From Eremophila alpestris peregrina (taxonomy: Eukaryota; Chordata; Aves; Passeriformes; Alaudidae), in assembly GCA_009792885.1 (NCBI GenBank), contig WMCF01000026.1, positions 2,896,767 to 2,960,766 on the forward strand: a stretch of 64,000 nt of DNA, read 5' to 3'. Position 1 is the stretch's first letter. Each line of letters opens with the position of its first letter. Below the pieces are notes generated by a model. That model was not told the DNA's origin, did no database searches, and saw nothing but the letters and a program-made list of their open reading frames with translations. This document shows, one piece after another, positions 27,513 to 40,184 of the stretch. The position numbers and the translations under genes were made by a program.

Positions 27513-28879
27513 AAGAAATCACAAACAAAATCGAAGGTCATAAAATCCCTAAAACCAGTCCTTCCTTAATTTACAAGGGTCAGCATCAGGTCACAGTTCT
27601 GGTACTCAGGTAAACAAAGGAACATTTCATTCCTTTGTAGGAGCACAAATACTCAACCTGTGAGCAACTCTAAAGGCAAGAGCTGTGCTGCACCAGCCAT
27701 GACTGGACTAGACTTGCTACCATCATCTCATTTTACTGCAAAGTCAATACAGTGCCCACTCGATAGAAGAGTTGTCCAAGTCATTTACTTTTAGCCAATA
27801 TTCATGGTAGTTTCCCAGATTATTTCAGTTACTCAGGATCCAGCACTGTTTCTATTAACATCAATGTCTGAATTCACATGGACTTCAATAACAGCTGGAG
27901 CCATAAGGTGTTAACTTGAATTAAGAAGCCTAAATGTACCTGGGAGGAAAAAAATTACTCTGGGATTTCAAGCTTCATTCATCGTTTCTGGTAACATTCA
28001 GGACTACATATCGTGTAAAATGATTCCACATTTGTGGAATTTTTCTCCCCACCTGCATGGCATGAACAGATCTACAATTTTTTTTTCATTTTTTATGCAA
28101 TGTTAACATATAAAATTATTTATTAGAATCTAATAAATTTTGTTAACATGCTGTTACTATATGTTACTAAAAGAGAATATATGTACAAAAAATTAGACTA
28201 GCTCTCTATTCTTTAGAGATAACCATTTTGCTGGTTTGGTGAAGGTTTTTTAAGATTTCCTCATTTGGGAGCAATCTAGCTATTCACTGTTGTATTCTGT
28301 TATTTATTGTGGAGTTGCTAAAAATACAGTACAGAAAAATGACAGCAGGATCTGCTACAATGAAAAATGACATCCCATTTCTCATTAAAAAGACAGTGGC
28401 TGCTAATCAGTGTGTATAAATACTTCTTGATGCCTGTGGGAAAATGACACTTGAAAGACTATTTCTCCACTTGTAAATGAAGACTTTGTATCTCAAATTA
28501 CAGGAAAAGTAAACACCCTAGACACCAAAATGTAAGTCAGTATAGCCTAAGAAAAAAACCCAACCAAAACCCTAGAGATATTATTTGGTTTTTGCTAACC
28601 CCTTTTCAATTATTCTCTGCCTAGGTCACATCTCCCTTAGTATGGAACAGGTTAATACACAACTCTGGCTTTGATCAAGTTATTAAAAGTCTGACATTCT
28701 GCTGATATTTGAGATTATGTGTACCCATTCTGGCCCTCACACCTTCGCTTCTCCAGGCCTAATCTATTGTTGAATAAACAATACAGCTCCCTGCTGTTAA
28801 ACCACAAAGCATTATTCTGACACTGTAATAAAGCAGGGTGAAGCAAACCACTGCAGAGTTACAACGAATATCTAGGTAC

Positions 28880-29599
28880 TGGATAGTTCAGACTAGGAAT
28901 TCATTTGCTCTGGTGATGGGTTGTTGTGCAACAGAGGCAACAGTTCATGCAGAAGGGCAGACAGTGGGGGCAGAAACTCTGGGGAGAGCAGCACATGCAC
29001 TGCTCAGAGGCAGTGGAGTCACACTGTGGGGCTCAGTCCCCACCCCACTGCAGCTACTCCCCAGTACGTCTGGGGCCTCAGCTCGAGGAGAAATGCATCT
29101 CTTCAGGTGTGGGGCTGCAGGGATGTCTGGGCTCTCTTACTGAGGCTGGGTAGCAAGAGGAGTGCACTGACAGAAGCTCTGTCCTGCCATGTAAACAAGC
29201 AGGGACAGAGATCAGCATACTGTGAGTTTGTCTCCGTGAGCCTGGTGGGGACTCACTGATTCTGTGGGTCAACAGCCAGCTTTATTGTGACCATGGGACT
29301 ATTGAAGGATTGAGAACTGCTGGAAAGAGACAGGACTCACCTTTCAAAGAGGGGGAAGATAATCCTTTTCATCAAGCTGTGCAAGCAAGTGGGAAGAGCT
29401 TTAAAGTAGGAGCAATGGGACTATATCCACAGCCAGTAATTAAATGAGGAAATGCTGGACTAGGTTGGCAAGCAAGGGTTCCTGGGTAGTGTGGACTGGA
29501 ACATCCTTACTATGAAAAAAAAAAAAAAAAAGTTGAAAGGGGTCCATTTTAAGCATAGGCATAGGAATAAAGGAGTATCTGCAAGCAAAGACAGTATCA
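28880..29599 (+). other. GC-richer block upstream of CR1 ORF2 remnant
   Basis: This block is clearly richer in G and C than its surroundings. Overlapping plus-strand open frames of 75 to 112 codons lie at 28838-29259, but the peptides match nothing I know and the overlap of three frames points to base composition, not coding. A 17-base A run lies at 29515-29531. Its position directly before a CR1 ORF2 start suggests it may be the decayed 5' region of that element; I infer this from position only. Confidence 0.35.
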
Positions 29600-31042
29600 T
29601 GGGGAACACACTCGTACCTTTTCTAGCAAATGAGCATGGCTGGGTGCCTCTTTGAAGTGCCTGTATAGTAACACATGAAACACGGGGAACAAATGAGGAA
29701 ATAGAGGTCAGTGTGCAGCTGCAGGGCTGTGAAAGCATCCTAGAGGTGTGGTAAGAATTCACACAACTGAAGTGTTACAGTGGATGGAGATGTGTCCCAC
29801 TTTAGGGACATTTAAGTACAGTTCAGGATGGCACAAAGTGAGAGTCTTTTTGTGGGAGTGAATACATGAAGGAATACATGAAGGTCTTCCTTCTGATGAA
29901 TGATGAGCTAGCTGAAACCTTATGGGTCAGGATTAGAGGTCAGACCAAAGAGGTTGGTACAACTGTGTGTGTCTAATACAGGACACCTGATCAGGAAAAT
30001 GCAGACAAAAGTTTCTCATAATTTCACTTTTTCAAGCCATGACACTCATGGGAAACTTCAATAATCACAGTATCTCCTGGAGAAACAACACAGGAGGGCA
30101 CCAGTGGTCCAAGACATTTAAGTAGTGTATCCAAAGGGTCAATACTGGGGCAAATACTGTTTAACATCTTCATTAATTAATTGGATAATGAGACAGAATA
30201 CATGCTCAGCAAATTTGGACACGATAAAAAAGACTTTGAGAAGCAACTGATAAACCACTAAGTGGTGCTGATATTCAAAGGGATCACAATAGGCTGAAAA
30301 AATGGGCTGACAGGAATCTCATGAGGTACAGCAAAGGAAAAAAACCATTCCTGTGCCTGCAAAGGAATAACCCACATACCAGTACCTGCTGCAGACTGGT
30401 TAAAAAACTGCTTTGCCAAAAATGATCTTGGGGCTCTGTTAGACAAATTGAAAATCAACCAGGGTCTGTGTGCCCTTGTGTCACAGAAGGCCAAGAACCT
30501 CCTGGACTGTATTAGAAGAACATTGCCAGAAGTGGGAGGGCTGCTCAGTGTAGTGAGATGCATCTGGAGTTCTCTGCCTAGGTCTGGTCTCCAACAAAAG
30601 ACAGGGATATATTAGAGTGGGTCCAGCAAAGGGCAATAAAGATGATTAAGGGACTGGAGTATCTGTCATACAAAGAGAGACTGAAAGTGCTGGGACTATT
30701 CAAACTGAAGAAGAAATGGCCCAGAGATGTTTTTGATATTCGTAAATACCTGATGAGGGAAGTAAAGAAAATGGAGCCAAACTTTTCCTCATGGGACCCA
30801 ATGACTAGACAAGAAGGCACAAATTAAAACAGAGAAAAATCTGTTTAAGTACAAGAAAAAGCTTTTTTTTTTTCCCCAACAGGCTGCCCAGAGAGGGTGT
30901 GGAGTCTTCCTCCTTTGCAATATTCAAAACCCAATCAGATACAACCCTGAGCAAACAGCCCTAGGCATCACTGCCTTGAGATGGAACTCTGACCAGATGA
31001 TCCAAAGGTGCCAACCTCAGCTGTTCTGTGTTTCTGTGACAT
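29600..31042 (+). mobile_element. CR1 LINE, internally deleted
   Basis: This copy keeps both ends of CR1 ORF2. Near 29650 the frame LKCLYSNT.NTGNK matches the ORF2 start, which encodes an apurinic-type endonuclease. The endonuclease motif appears as LMGNFN at 30045-30062, where LTGDFN is usual. About 75 bases later comes the reverse transcriptase motif GSILGQILFNIFIN at 30136-30177, which normally lies a kilobase or so downstream, so a large middle piece is gone. The 3' part continues through the C-terminal region (LEYLSYKERLKVLGLFKLKK at about 30656-30715) to a GTTCTGTGTTTCTGTGAC tail. Confidence 0.9.
29640..30830 (+). pseudogene. CR1 ORF2 remnant (endonuclease and reverse transcriptase)
   Basis: ORF2 of CR1 encodes an endonuclease and a reverse transcriptase that together copy the element into new genomic sites. 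This copy cannot do so. Stops are frequent from the start (for example within LYSNT.NTGNK). The endonuclease catalytic D of GDFN is N. The FADD box of the polymerase reads FGHD at 30214-30225. The middle of the protein is deleted, and a 12-bp tandem duplication, GAATACATGAAG twice, lies at 29860-29883. The longest intact piece is 61 codons at 30642-30827, from the C-terminal region. Confidence 0.8.
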
Positions 31043-33454
31043 AATAGCAATGGTGATTACACATTGGCTGCCAGGGTGCACATAGAACTGTGTGCAGAAT
31101 GCAAGCAAATTTGGTGCCTAAAAAAAAAATATGTACATCTGTAAATCTATAGGTATGAATATATTATATCTGAAAATAAGCATAGAGAGAAACTGTGATG
31201 TAGATTACAGTGGTACTTTGTTTAAACTATGCTTGGAGCTGGGGAAAAGGGTAAAGGCAAAATGCAGGGAAGAAAGAGAAATTGTAACAAGTTGTCACTA
31301 AACCAGACACAATCGGCAGTTTATCAGCTGTCATGACAGCAATAAAAACAAAGGCTATAATAGGGTATATTTTATCACAAGTATTTTCCCTTCTATAAGC
31401 ATTATCATGTAGAAGAGATGCTGACTGCCAAAAAGATGCTGATTTCTCCCTTTGTCCTTCAGCATGCCTATACTTTATGAATTTTCAGTTTTGTCACCAG
31501 TCCCAAGGCTTCCCTTATGCTGCTTTTTACTATGCACAGTTCAAGGATGATGCCAAAATCCCTGAGAGTTTTTTGTGAGATAAAATAAACAAATAAATAA
31601 ATGTGTGCACATGCTTGTAAATATACATATATATTATATGTATAACAAGCAGAATCCTAAATCTTACTGGCCAGCAGCTAGGTAAATTTCTGTAAGATAC
31701 AGACATATACTTTCACATAAAATAATTTAAAATATATAGTTATAGATAATTTATATAACGTTTAACAAATTTCTGAATGTTTTCATCATCAGTAACCTGA
31801 TCCTTTACTGAATACCACAACTTTCCTTGCTACAGAAGTACTTAATGACAGAGTTCCACAGGATAATTGCAATATGTTCGAAAGAACGCTTTTTAGCATG
31901 GTACACTACAAAAGACACTTCAAAAAAAATTTCCTTCTCTATCCTTTTTAATCTCTACCATGCCAATTTCCCTTTTCCTCTTTCCACATTTTTATCTTTG
32001 TAGTCTGTCTGCCATGTTCTTATGGCCTTTCATCACACAACATTGCATCCTCTTGTTAATCTCATTAGAATCAGAACAATCAGAGCTGAATGTAGCTTTC
32101 AAAACAACTTGATTTCATCAACATTGTACCCCTTTCCTGTGAACACTTGCTACATATGATTGTGAGATCAACTCCTACAATTTATGTCAATACTTAATAA
32201 GCTGCTCACAGGTTTTTTATGCACACATCTAGTGGGCATTAAAGCTGGAATTTCTATGACCTGGTATCCTCAGGTGTAAATGCTGTTTTGGGGTGATGAT
32301 GAAAGCATCACATGCTTTCAGCTTGCAGTGTACAAGCACTGCTAATCACCTTGAAAACTGAAAACCTCGACAGAATGGCACTTGCACTTCCTTTGTCCTT
32401 TTTGTCTCTCATCTATGCACATGCAAGTAACACCCCAGCAGTTGCAGAGTTCCCCTTAAATTCTATACCCCATTCAGAGCTAAAGCCACTTTCCTGGCCC
32501 TCATTTTCATGGCTTGCACATCCTAGGAGCATGCTGCTTTAACAGAGAAATTCTTGCTAGCTGTCTTTAGAGGGTGCATATAAGCACTCATAAGTTGGCT
32601 AAAACTCTGCACGTTGGCTTTATGTATGTGCACTCTACCTCACCACTAATGGCCAAAGCCACAGCATAGATCAACACACAAAAAATTAATGCTTTCACAT
32701 TTCCAGCAATCTAGGAAATCATCACATAATAACGTGCTCTCTCAGCAGTAAGTGCATATTTGATGGAAAGCCATGAATAGAGAGTCAGTTGCAGGAACAG
32801 GAAACCAATCAAGTAAGGTCCATATGGATTACACTGTGAGCTCAGCAGGATGCAGAGCAGAAACTGAGTGCCATATGGAGAGTAGATGGTGAGCCCATCT
32901 GGATGTTTTCTTTACAAAGGAGACCCACAATTTTATTATAACCATTCTTAGCTTCAAATTACAGACATCTTAAAATGTTTGAATTATTTTTTATTTCTAC
33001 TGTAATTCATTTGTATGTTTATGCAATACACATCACTTGGAAGTATGTGGGCTTCTGTTATAAAGATCAAACCTCTGCTGGTGAGATTCAACCATGTACA
33101 CTCAGATTTAAAAGTTCCTCAGCAGTTAGTAGCAAGAGACATCACAGGAACAGAACAGGAATAAAATTATGTAAGAGCACAGCTATGTCCCTAATTCTTT
33201 TTAAACTGTGGAGGAAAATTAATCTGCAATTTTTCTCAACTTGCTACCTTTCTTACTTTTCTAGTTTCAGTATTTGAGCTTGACATGTGCACTTTTCCAT
33301 TCAGCTATGTAGTAAGGAAAAGGGAAGAGGAAGAAAAGATAACTCAGCCATCAAATGTTCTGCAGTGTGCCCTCTGGGTGCCCCACCTTGGGGAATAATA
33401 AAACTCCTTATGCAGGAAAAGCCACAAACATCTTTTATCAGGGACTCTTTATCA
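31043..33454. other. Unique AT-rich DNA, no gene recognised
   Basis: I see no gene or classified repeat. A near-palindromic alternating AT stretch (TACATATATATTATATGTA) lies at about 31625-31643 and an AAAT repeat at about 31585-31600. Open frames up to 100 codons (32975-33277) show no recognisable family. Confidence 0.5.
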
Positions 33455-33736
33455 AGGAGTGTAGTGATAGGACAGACTGAGGGCTAACAGTTCTAAACAA
33501 GAAGGTAGATTTAGGTTATAAATGAAGAAGAAATTTTTCACTATGCAGACTGTGACACCCTGGAACATGCTTCCAAGAGAAGCTGAGGCTGTCCCATCTT
33601 TGGAAATGTGCAAGGCCAAGGTTGGATAGGGCTTGGAGCAATGTGATTTAGCAGAAAGTGTCCCTTCCCATGGCAGGAGGTTTGGAGCTCAATGATCTTT
33701 TTTTTCCAACCTAAACCATTCTGTAATTCTATGATA
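33455..33736 (+). mobile_element. CR1 LINE, 3' end
   Basis: This is a short 5'-truncated CR1. It shows the degraded 'FRL..MKKKFFTMQTVTPWNMLP' segment, the 'EAVPSLEMCKAKVG'-like region, a 3' UTR with GGAGCTCAATGATCTT, and a tail of ATTCTGTAATTCTATGAT. The 104-codon minus-strand frame at 33541-33855 is its antisense. Confidence 0.93.
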
Positions 33737-36700
33737 ACATTTTCCTCAAATAAAGGAGGAGAATCCTGTACCTCTAAAACCCAGAATGTACTTTTGTACA
33801 TAGGTTCACAAAAAATGCCCTCTCTTTTAATTTCCACTGCAGCAGAATCACACACTTAATTACATGTCTTAGCTGAACTTTAAAAATCAGCATATCAGGC
33901 ACTCAAGCACTTACCTCATCATGCTCTGAAGCAGGATTTTTCTTCAAAAAGAAACAGGTGTGTTACCTCAGCCACCTCATTAATATAGGGGGTAAAAACA
34001 TACATTTTCTATTTCAGCCCAGAATGCATATTTTAAAACATTCAGTTCTTTCAGTTTCATTCTCTTTCCACAAGCTCTACCCACCATCAGAGGGAACAAA
34101 GGCCTTGAAACAACCTTGCAATTATTATACTCATCTACTCCTCTGGCTAAACCACATAAACCTGTTTCTGTATCTGCCTGGCCCACCTCCAAGGAATTAA
34201 TCAGTTGCTTAGAGACCTGAAGACATCCCAACAAGAATAAAATGGTTTTTGTGGAGCTTTCCAACCAAAAGTATTTGTGTCTGTGACACATACAGTGTCC
34301 TGAATTGAAGACCTATATCTTCCTTCAGAATATGCTAGGACCTTCCTTCATTTTCCAGCCTAAAATTGTTTTTTTCTGCTTATGGAACAAACTATATGCA
34401 AAACAATCCACCAATTAAAAAAAAATCACCAAATGAAACTTTAATATCCAGCTACAAATCTTATTCTGATTTTTAGATGACCAGACCATTTTTTCCAGCC
34501 CAAGGGCAACAAGAACTTTCTGTCTTGCACTTGTCATTTCAATGTACTTGATAAATTGGACTGGACAGTAACAAGAAGCTGGAGCCTTTGGAATTCAGCT
34601 CCATGAAAACTGTAGGAGGGTCAAATAGTTGACACTTTTGCAGACATATATCAGAAGAAACAATAGATCTACATTCAACATGACAGCAACTGCACCAGTG
34701 TTGCTTCATATATACACAACTGTAAGAACAGTGATATGACTGTAACCTTGAGGTGCTGTAAGTTTTGTTTCACAAAAAAAAAAGAAAAGGACTTATTTTC
34801 TCTTTCACAAAAGAAATAATTTTTTAAACTGGAAATAAATTTGTACTGTAATAAGAATATGGACAGTGTTCTTTTGTATAGGTTTTCTGTAGCAGACAAG
34901 AGACATCATAGCAACTTTGGACATCTATATATGAATATGCACATTATTTCTGTTCTGTTACAAAAGAGACCAGAATACCACAATAAATAATCTCAATATG
35001 AGTGATTATATCAAAAACAGCTGTCATTCTCAAAACCTGGAAAGTAAATTATTTTCTACAGCTGTACATATTGTTACTGGTTTTGAGAACACTCAATATC
35101 CATGTTTTCTAGCCTTTAAGCAGATTCCATTGGTCCAAGACTACTCTCTCATCTGTTTCTTGACCCTTAATAAGTGATCTACATACAATATGTTTTTCCT
35201 TTATCGTTGTTGATCTGATGCAGGCCAGAGTTTAGTTTAGCCTGATACAGTTTAGCTTGAATCCTTTGAAGTAACTGGAAATAGACTCTGCTGGGATTTG
35301 CATCAAAGTCAAGGAATATTCACCATACAATACTTAAAAAGCCCCAATGACATAGAACACATTTACATGGTAATGTATTTGTACTTCAAGTTAAAATCTG
35401 CATGTTTTATGTTTTCCTATAATTTTAATTTCAGCCACATTATTCAGTAATTTCTCTCATAAAATATCTTCCCAGAAAGTATCTTTCAGTTTTATCAAAA
35501 TTTTCTTTAGCATTTGAAATGTCAGGTGAATCTTTTTTCCTAAATTTCTTTTTCATATATAAAATATTTATAGTTTTTTTAAATAGAAGCAAAAGTCATT
35601 ACCATGTCAGTAAAGTACCTGCTAGAGGGTATCAAATATTTTCAATGAAAGCATCATATTCTTCTGTATGCAGTTTTTTTCCCACTGCTTCAATCTAATC
35701 TTTTACATTTGCTATTGATTGTTCTTCTTATTTCCTAATCCCTGAGTCTAGCCATCTAGATTTTTGTTCATTTCTTTTTCAAACTACAAAGCAAAAAGTT
35801 CACTCTTCAGCAAATACAGCTAAACAAGAAATAATTTGGAGCATTTTCACATCTAGTCTATGATGATGGAAAAGCAAGTCTCCAAAGAAACCAGAGCATT
35901 GCCTTCAGAGGCAAATCCACAGGAGAAAAAAATTACCCAAAAGAGAGAGAAGTTTAACTTGCATAAGCTCTTTATCAGTGGATCTGAACAAAGATTTCTA
36001 TCATAATTTGAAAAGTAAGAATTACTCAACTAAAATAAAAGAGATGTATTTTCATTTTATAAAATATTATAAGCACAGAAATATACCATGATTTAATAAT
36101 TAATTTCAGAATTAATATGGATTGAAATTCTGATGAACAAGCTCTGTAAGTATCATCACTCAAATTGACCTCTTTCAATGACTGACAGTTTTTCTGTCAC
36201 TTTAAATAACTATAGTAGGAGGATTTTTTTAACATGTACTAATTACAAAATATCCATTTTAAGTTTGTTACAGTGTACGGAATTTCCTGTTCTTAATTTT
36301 ACCAGTGCCTAGATAGACAGAGAATGGCTTCTCAGTCTTATTCCCTTTAAATTTGTAGGAATTATATTAATGCTAACAGAGTCCTCTATTACTGGGTTTT
36401 TTCCATTTACTGATCTTAATAATTTCTAGTTTTCTCAGTGTTGCAGATTTCCTCACTCAAAAATCTTCAGTGGTCCTTATTCTTATATGCTTCACTTCAC
36501 ATATGAGCATATTACAACATTTCTACTTAGCTGAAGTGTCAATGTGAATCTAGAATGAGGCAATTGCACATGATCCATCTAATCCAAAATTTACTATTTT
36601 TCCAATTATCTGGAAGTTCCCTGTTATTCCAAGAGTTCTTTGAAAAGAACACTAGGGTGGTAAAGATGACTTCAGTGATTTCCTGGGGAGATCTAAAAGG

Positions 36701-39700
36701 CCTGAAAAATTGTCCAAGTCATGATCTGAGGTTGCTTCTAATAATGTTTTCTGCTAGGCAGATGGAGTAGGAGTCAGCTTTATTCTTCTTTCTGTTTAAA
36801 GCTCTTCTACCCTATGCACTGGAGGGACAAATAAAGTAAGTTCTTAAATGCCCCCTCCCTTGAATATGAAATATCTTTTGCCTCCTTTCTCTGGGTGTAT
36901 TCTCTGTTGTTGAAGAGAATACATATTCACGTTCAAGACCTGGTTGTCTGGTTTTGGTTGTTTGAAATTTCTGTCCCAAATTTGTTTTTTTGTTGTTGTT
37001 GTTTAGCATGGATCTCATTTGCCTCTCTTCATGCCTGGTTAGGTCTATTTACTGTCAGAGCCAAATCAACCTGACAAGTGTGTGACATGAATCTCATTCT
37101 ACCATCTACAATAAACATCAGCTTGAATTTATGAAGACTTCTCATTTTTTCATATCAGTTGAAAAAAAAAAATTCTATTGAAGGAAGGGATTTTGCTGAA
37201 AAGGTTGAGTACCAGAATTTCAACTAAGATTGCTTCAATCAAATCACAGACACATAAAACATTGTTATCATGTTAACATCAAATATTAACATCAAAACAT
37301 GACTATCATTAAAGTTGCTTTAGGGTAGACACAGCTCCAACACTATAACAATTCTCCTAAAAATAGGAATAATTGGTTATTATCTTCTAAAGTTTCTGCA
37401 TCTTTGACTCAATCTTTAGAAGTGAGATGAAGTATTCATCAAATAACTGTTCTGCAACAAAAGTGAGTTGACCAAAATATGCATATAAACACCAGTTTTT
37501 TCCTCTCTAAACTACACTTTCAGTCTTTCAAGTCTATCTGACCTTTTGGCACTTCCTAGCACTGGGCTATTTATTGATGTCAAAACAGAAAACCGAAGAA
37601 AAAAAATAAAAGAAGATTAAAAGACCCAACAACAACAAAAGAATACATACTTTAAAATTTCGCTTGGTTTCTTGGATACCTTTGACTGTCCACCCACCAA
37701 AATGAAACTGAAGTATTTCATTGAAGGCTCAATCACATGAGTTTAACCCCAGATTATGGACTTTGCATATATCCATTTTTATGATTTTCAAAAGAAGTTT
37801 GAACTTTTCCATTTCTGTCCTCAAACAACAAAAAAATCCACAAAAAACCTCACCTCACAGTGAGTGTGCAACACTGCATCAAACATTGAGAGCTAAATCT
37901 GTACTTGTTTTTTCCTAGACTTTTATTTCTTCCTTTTTAGCATTCCTTAGAGTAAAGCATTCCAGCTGTGGTAAATATTGCTCAGGCATGGATGTGCAAT
38001 ACATTTTGCACTTTGATATTCATAAGCATACATTTCTTTCCAAGTCGAAGACATTTATCACAGTTTGACTGGCAGTTAGAGACACATTTTCTAGAACAAA
38101 CATGCTATACATTTGGCTTTCTTTCCCACTGTTAACTTTTGCTTGTAAGTAGATTATATTTCTTTTTTCTTTGTATTTCTGGGGGTTTTTTTCCAATTAT
38201 TTGTATATCCTTAGACATATCTACTGCAAACTAAAAGTCCAGTCCTTTTGCTTATTTTCTTTGGATGAAAATGCGAATCAAATTCCAAATCTTTATTCCA
38301 ATAATTCAGTACTTCTTCAAAGAGCATCAAAGCTCTCTTTGATCAAATGGAAAATGATCAAAGACTAAGCTTGTTATGAAAAAAAAAGCCTACACAAAGT
38401 GGAGATTCTAGTGCTTTTTTTCACTTTTATCTTAGCTCCCTGCTTTGATTATCCATTTTATTGTACGAAGAAGGTTGACGGTAGAATAAAGTAAAATAGA
38501 AATTGAGGGCCAATGGAAGTGTAAGTATTACTGAAGTGCTTGACTGCCTCGTGCTCTTGTTTTCAGTGCAAAGCTAGCTTCAGAAACAAGAAGAGCTATA
38601 CCACACTGAGAACTCCATTCTCATGTACCTACATAAGTTTCCACCTCAGGTTAAATAGGACTTAAAATTCAAAAAGTATCTGGCAGTGGGAAAATAATGA
38701 CAGCTGCATGTTCCTGATTAACCTAGCACTGCACAGGAGTCCTGTGTAATCCAGGAGGATGGTGCAACTGTCTCCTATCACTAATCAAGCCATCAGTGGT
38801 AGTTCCATGTCTATTTTTGCACTCTGACCACTTGCATTGCAACCAAGGTCACTTGAGATGCTAGTTCAAATATAAATAGTTTGGGTTAGTACTGAGACAG
38901 CTATGACACTGATAATGAATAAGATGTTGGGGAGGGGATATTGTTACTTTCATTAATTTCTTAATATTTACTTGGTCCTGAATTAGGGTCCCACATTTTT
39001 TCTAAATCATTTATGAAATCATTTAATCTGTGAAATTTTGATCATATGAACTGTACACAATGCCTAAATGTATATGCTACAAGGAATGTTGTAGGAGAGG
39101 ATTAAAATAATTCCTTTAAAAACATAATATCATCATATTTTTCAAGTGTAGGAATTTAAATTTCAGCCTTGGTTTATGCATTTATATACTTGCCACCTGT
39201 ATATGTATGCTTTCTTACTATATATTTTATTAATTAAACCATAAATTCAGAAATTAGATATTTTTGCATTTCAGCGATGTATGTCAAATAAAGTCCTCAG
39301 ACAGGCTCAATCACATTCTGAGAATTAAATGGAAACAAGAAAAAAATTATAAATCTTAGTCATGTTAATGAAATTTAATTTTTTAACAAGTATTACCTAT
39401 AAAATGAAAAATTCATTCAATCCAGATATTCAAAAAGAAAAAAAAATCTTTATACTATTTACACTCAGCATAGAAATTTCCATTTCCTTACTCCTCATTT
39501 TTCCTCTCACGTTTTAGCACCCCCTATCTCCAAACTCCATACCTTTATCTAGTCAACTTTTTAACCCTGTACATTCACATTTTGCCATCTTGACCACCCC
39601 ATTAACAGCTGTCATAGAACTGATTATGTCCTAGGACATACATCAGTAGGAATCTGAATAAAACCAGATTAGTTTATAATATACTGTTGGAGATAGAAAT

Positions 39701-40184
39701 TTGCAAGGAGAATTCAGACTGTTTTCTCAGTGGTGAAATGCAAATTGAACTCTTCACAGTTTACAAGTGCATTTACAGAAAGAAAAGGCTGGCAGTTAAT
39801 CCAGCAAAGGAGGTGTACCAAAGAGAGGATTAATGAATGGAAGCTCAAATTAGAAAAAGTCAAATTGAAAATGAAGCAGAAATTATTAACCATGTTTTGT
39901 GTGACTGACCACAATGGTAGTATTGTAATGTATAGTAATGTAATATTATATTATAGTAATGTAGTACTAAGGAAATTTATTATTATCCAGTCCTGAATAT
40001 CTTGCTGCTACACTTACATACTACTTTTTGAGAAAACAGCCTCAGTCTAGTCATACTGGACTTTTGGCAAAATTCAGAGATGAGTGGTTGATATGTGAAA
40101 TACTGTAATGCATAGAAGTCTACTAAAGGTATTCATAGGTAGAAAAAAGTGGTAATTTGGTAATAAGTGGAGGGAAAAAAAGTG
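33737..40184. other. Unique AT-rich DNA, no gene recognised
   Basis: I see no gene in about 6.4 kb. Simple sequences include TTG repeats near 36990 and A-rich runs near 37595 and 38378. Direct repeats of TATAGTAATGTA lie at 39931-39942 and 39952-39963 in an AT-only stretch. The 88-codon frame at 39730-39996 is rich in K and has no recognisable domain. Confidence 0.5.

Larger units (their letters stand above)
20871..28879. other. Unique AT-rich DNA, no gene recognised
   Basis: I see no gene. Notable local items are a three-copy 15-16 bp repeat at 23545-23589, a moderately GC-richer block at about 24440-24720 with opposed 67- and 101-codon open frames that I do not recognise, a strong polypyrimidine acceptor at 25217, and a G-rich run at 27499-27512. 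Several stretches, such as 28080-28200, are very A+T rich. Confidence 0.5.

Noticed and set aside
28838..29259. Three overlapping plus-strand frames of 75-112 codons
   Set aside because: Several open frames over the same DNA are explained by its higher GC content; no family likeness.
30258..30563. 101-codon minus-strand frame
   Set aside because: It is the antisense strand of the CR1 element.
31625..31643. AT palindrome as a possible origin or cruciform
   Set aside because: Alternating AT of this size is common in AT-rich vertebrate DNA; there is no further support.
33541..33855. 104-codon minus-strand frame
   Set aside because: Most of it is antisense CR1 3' end.
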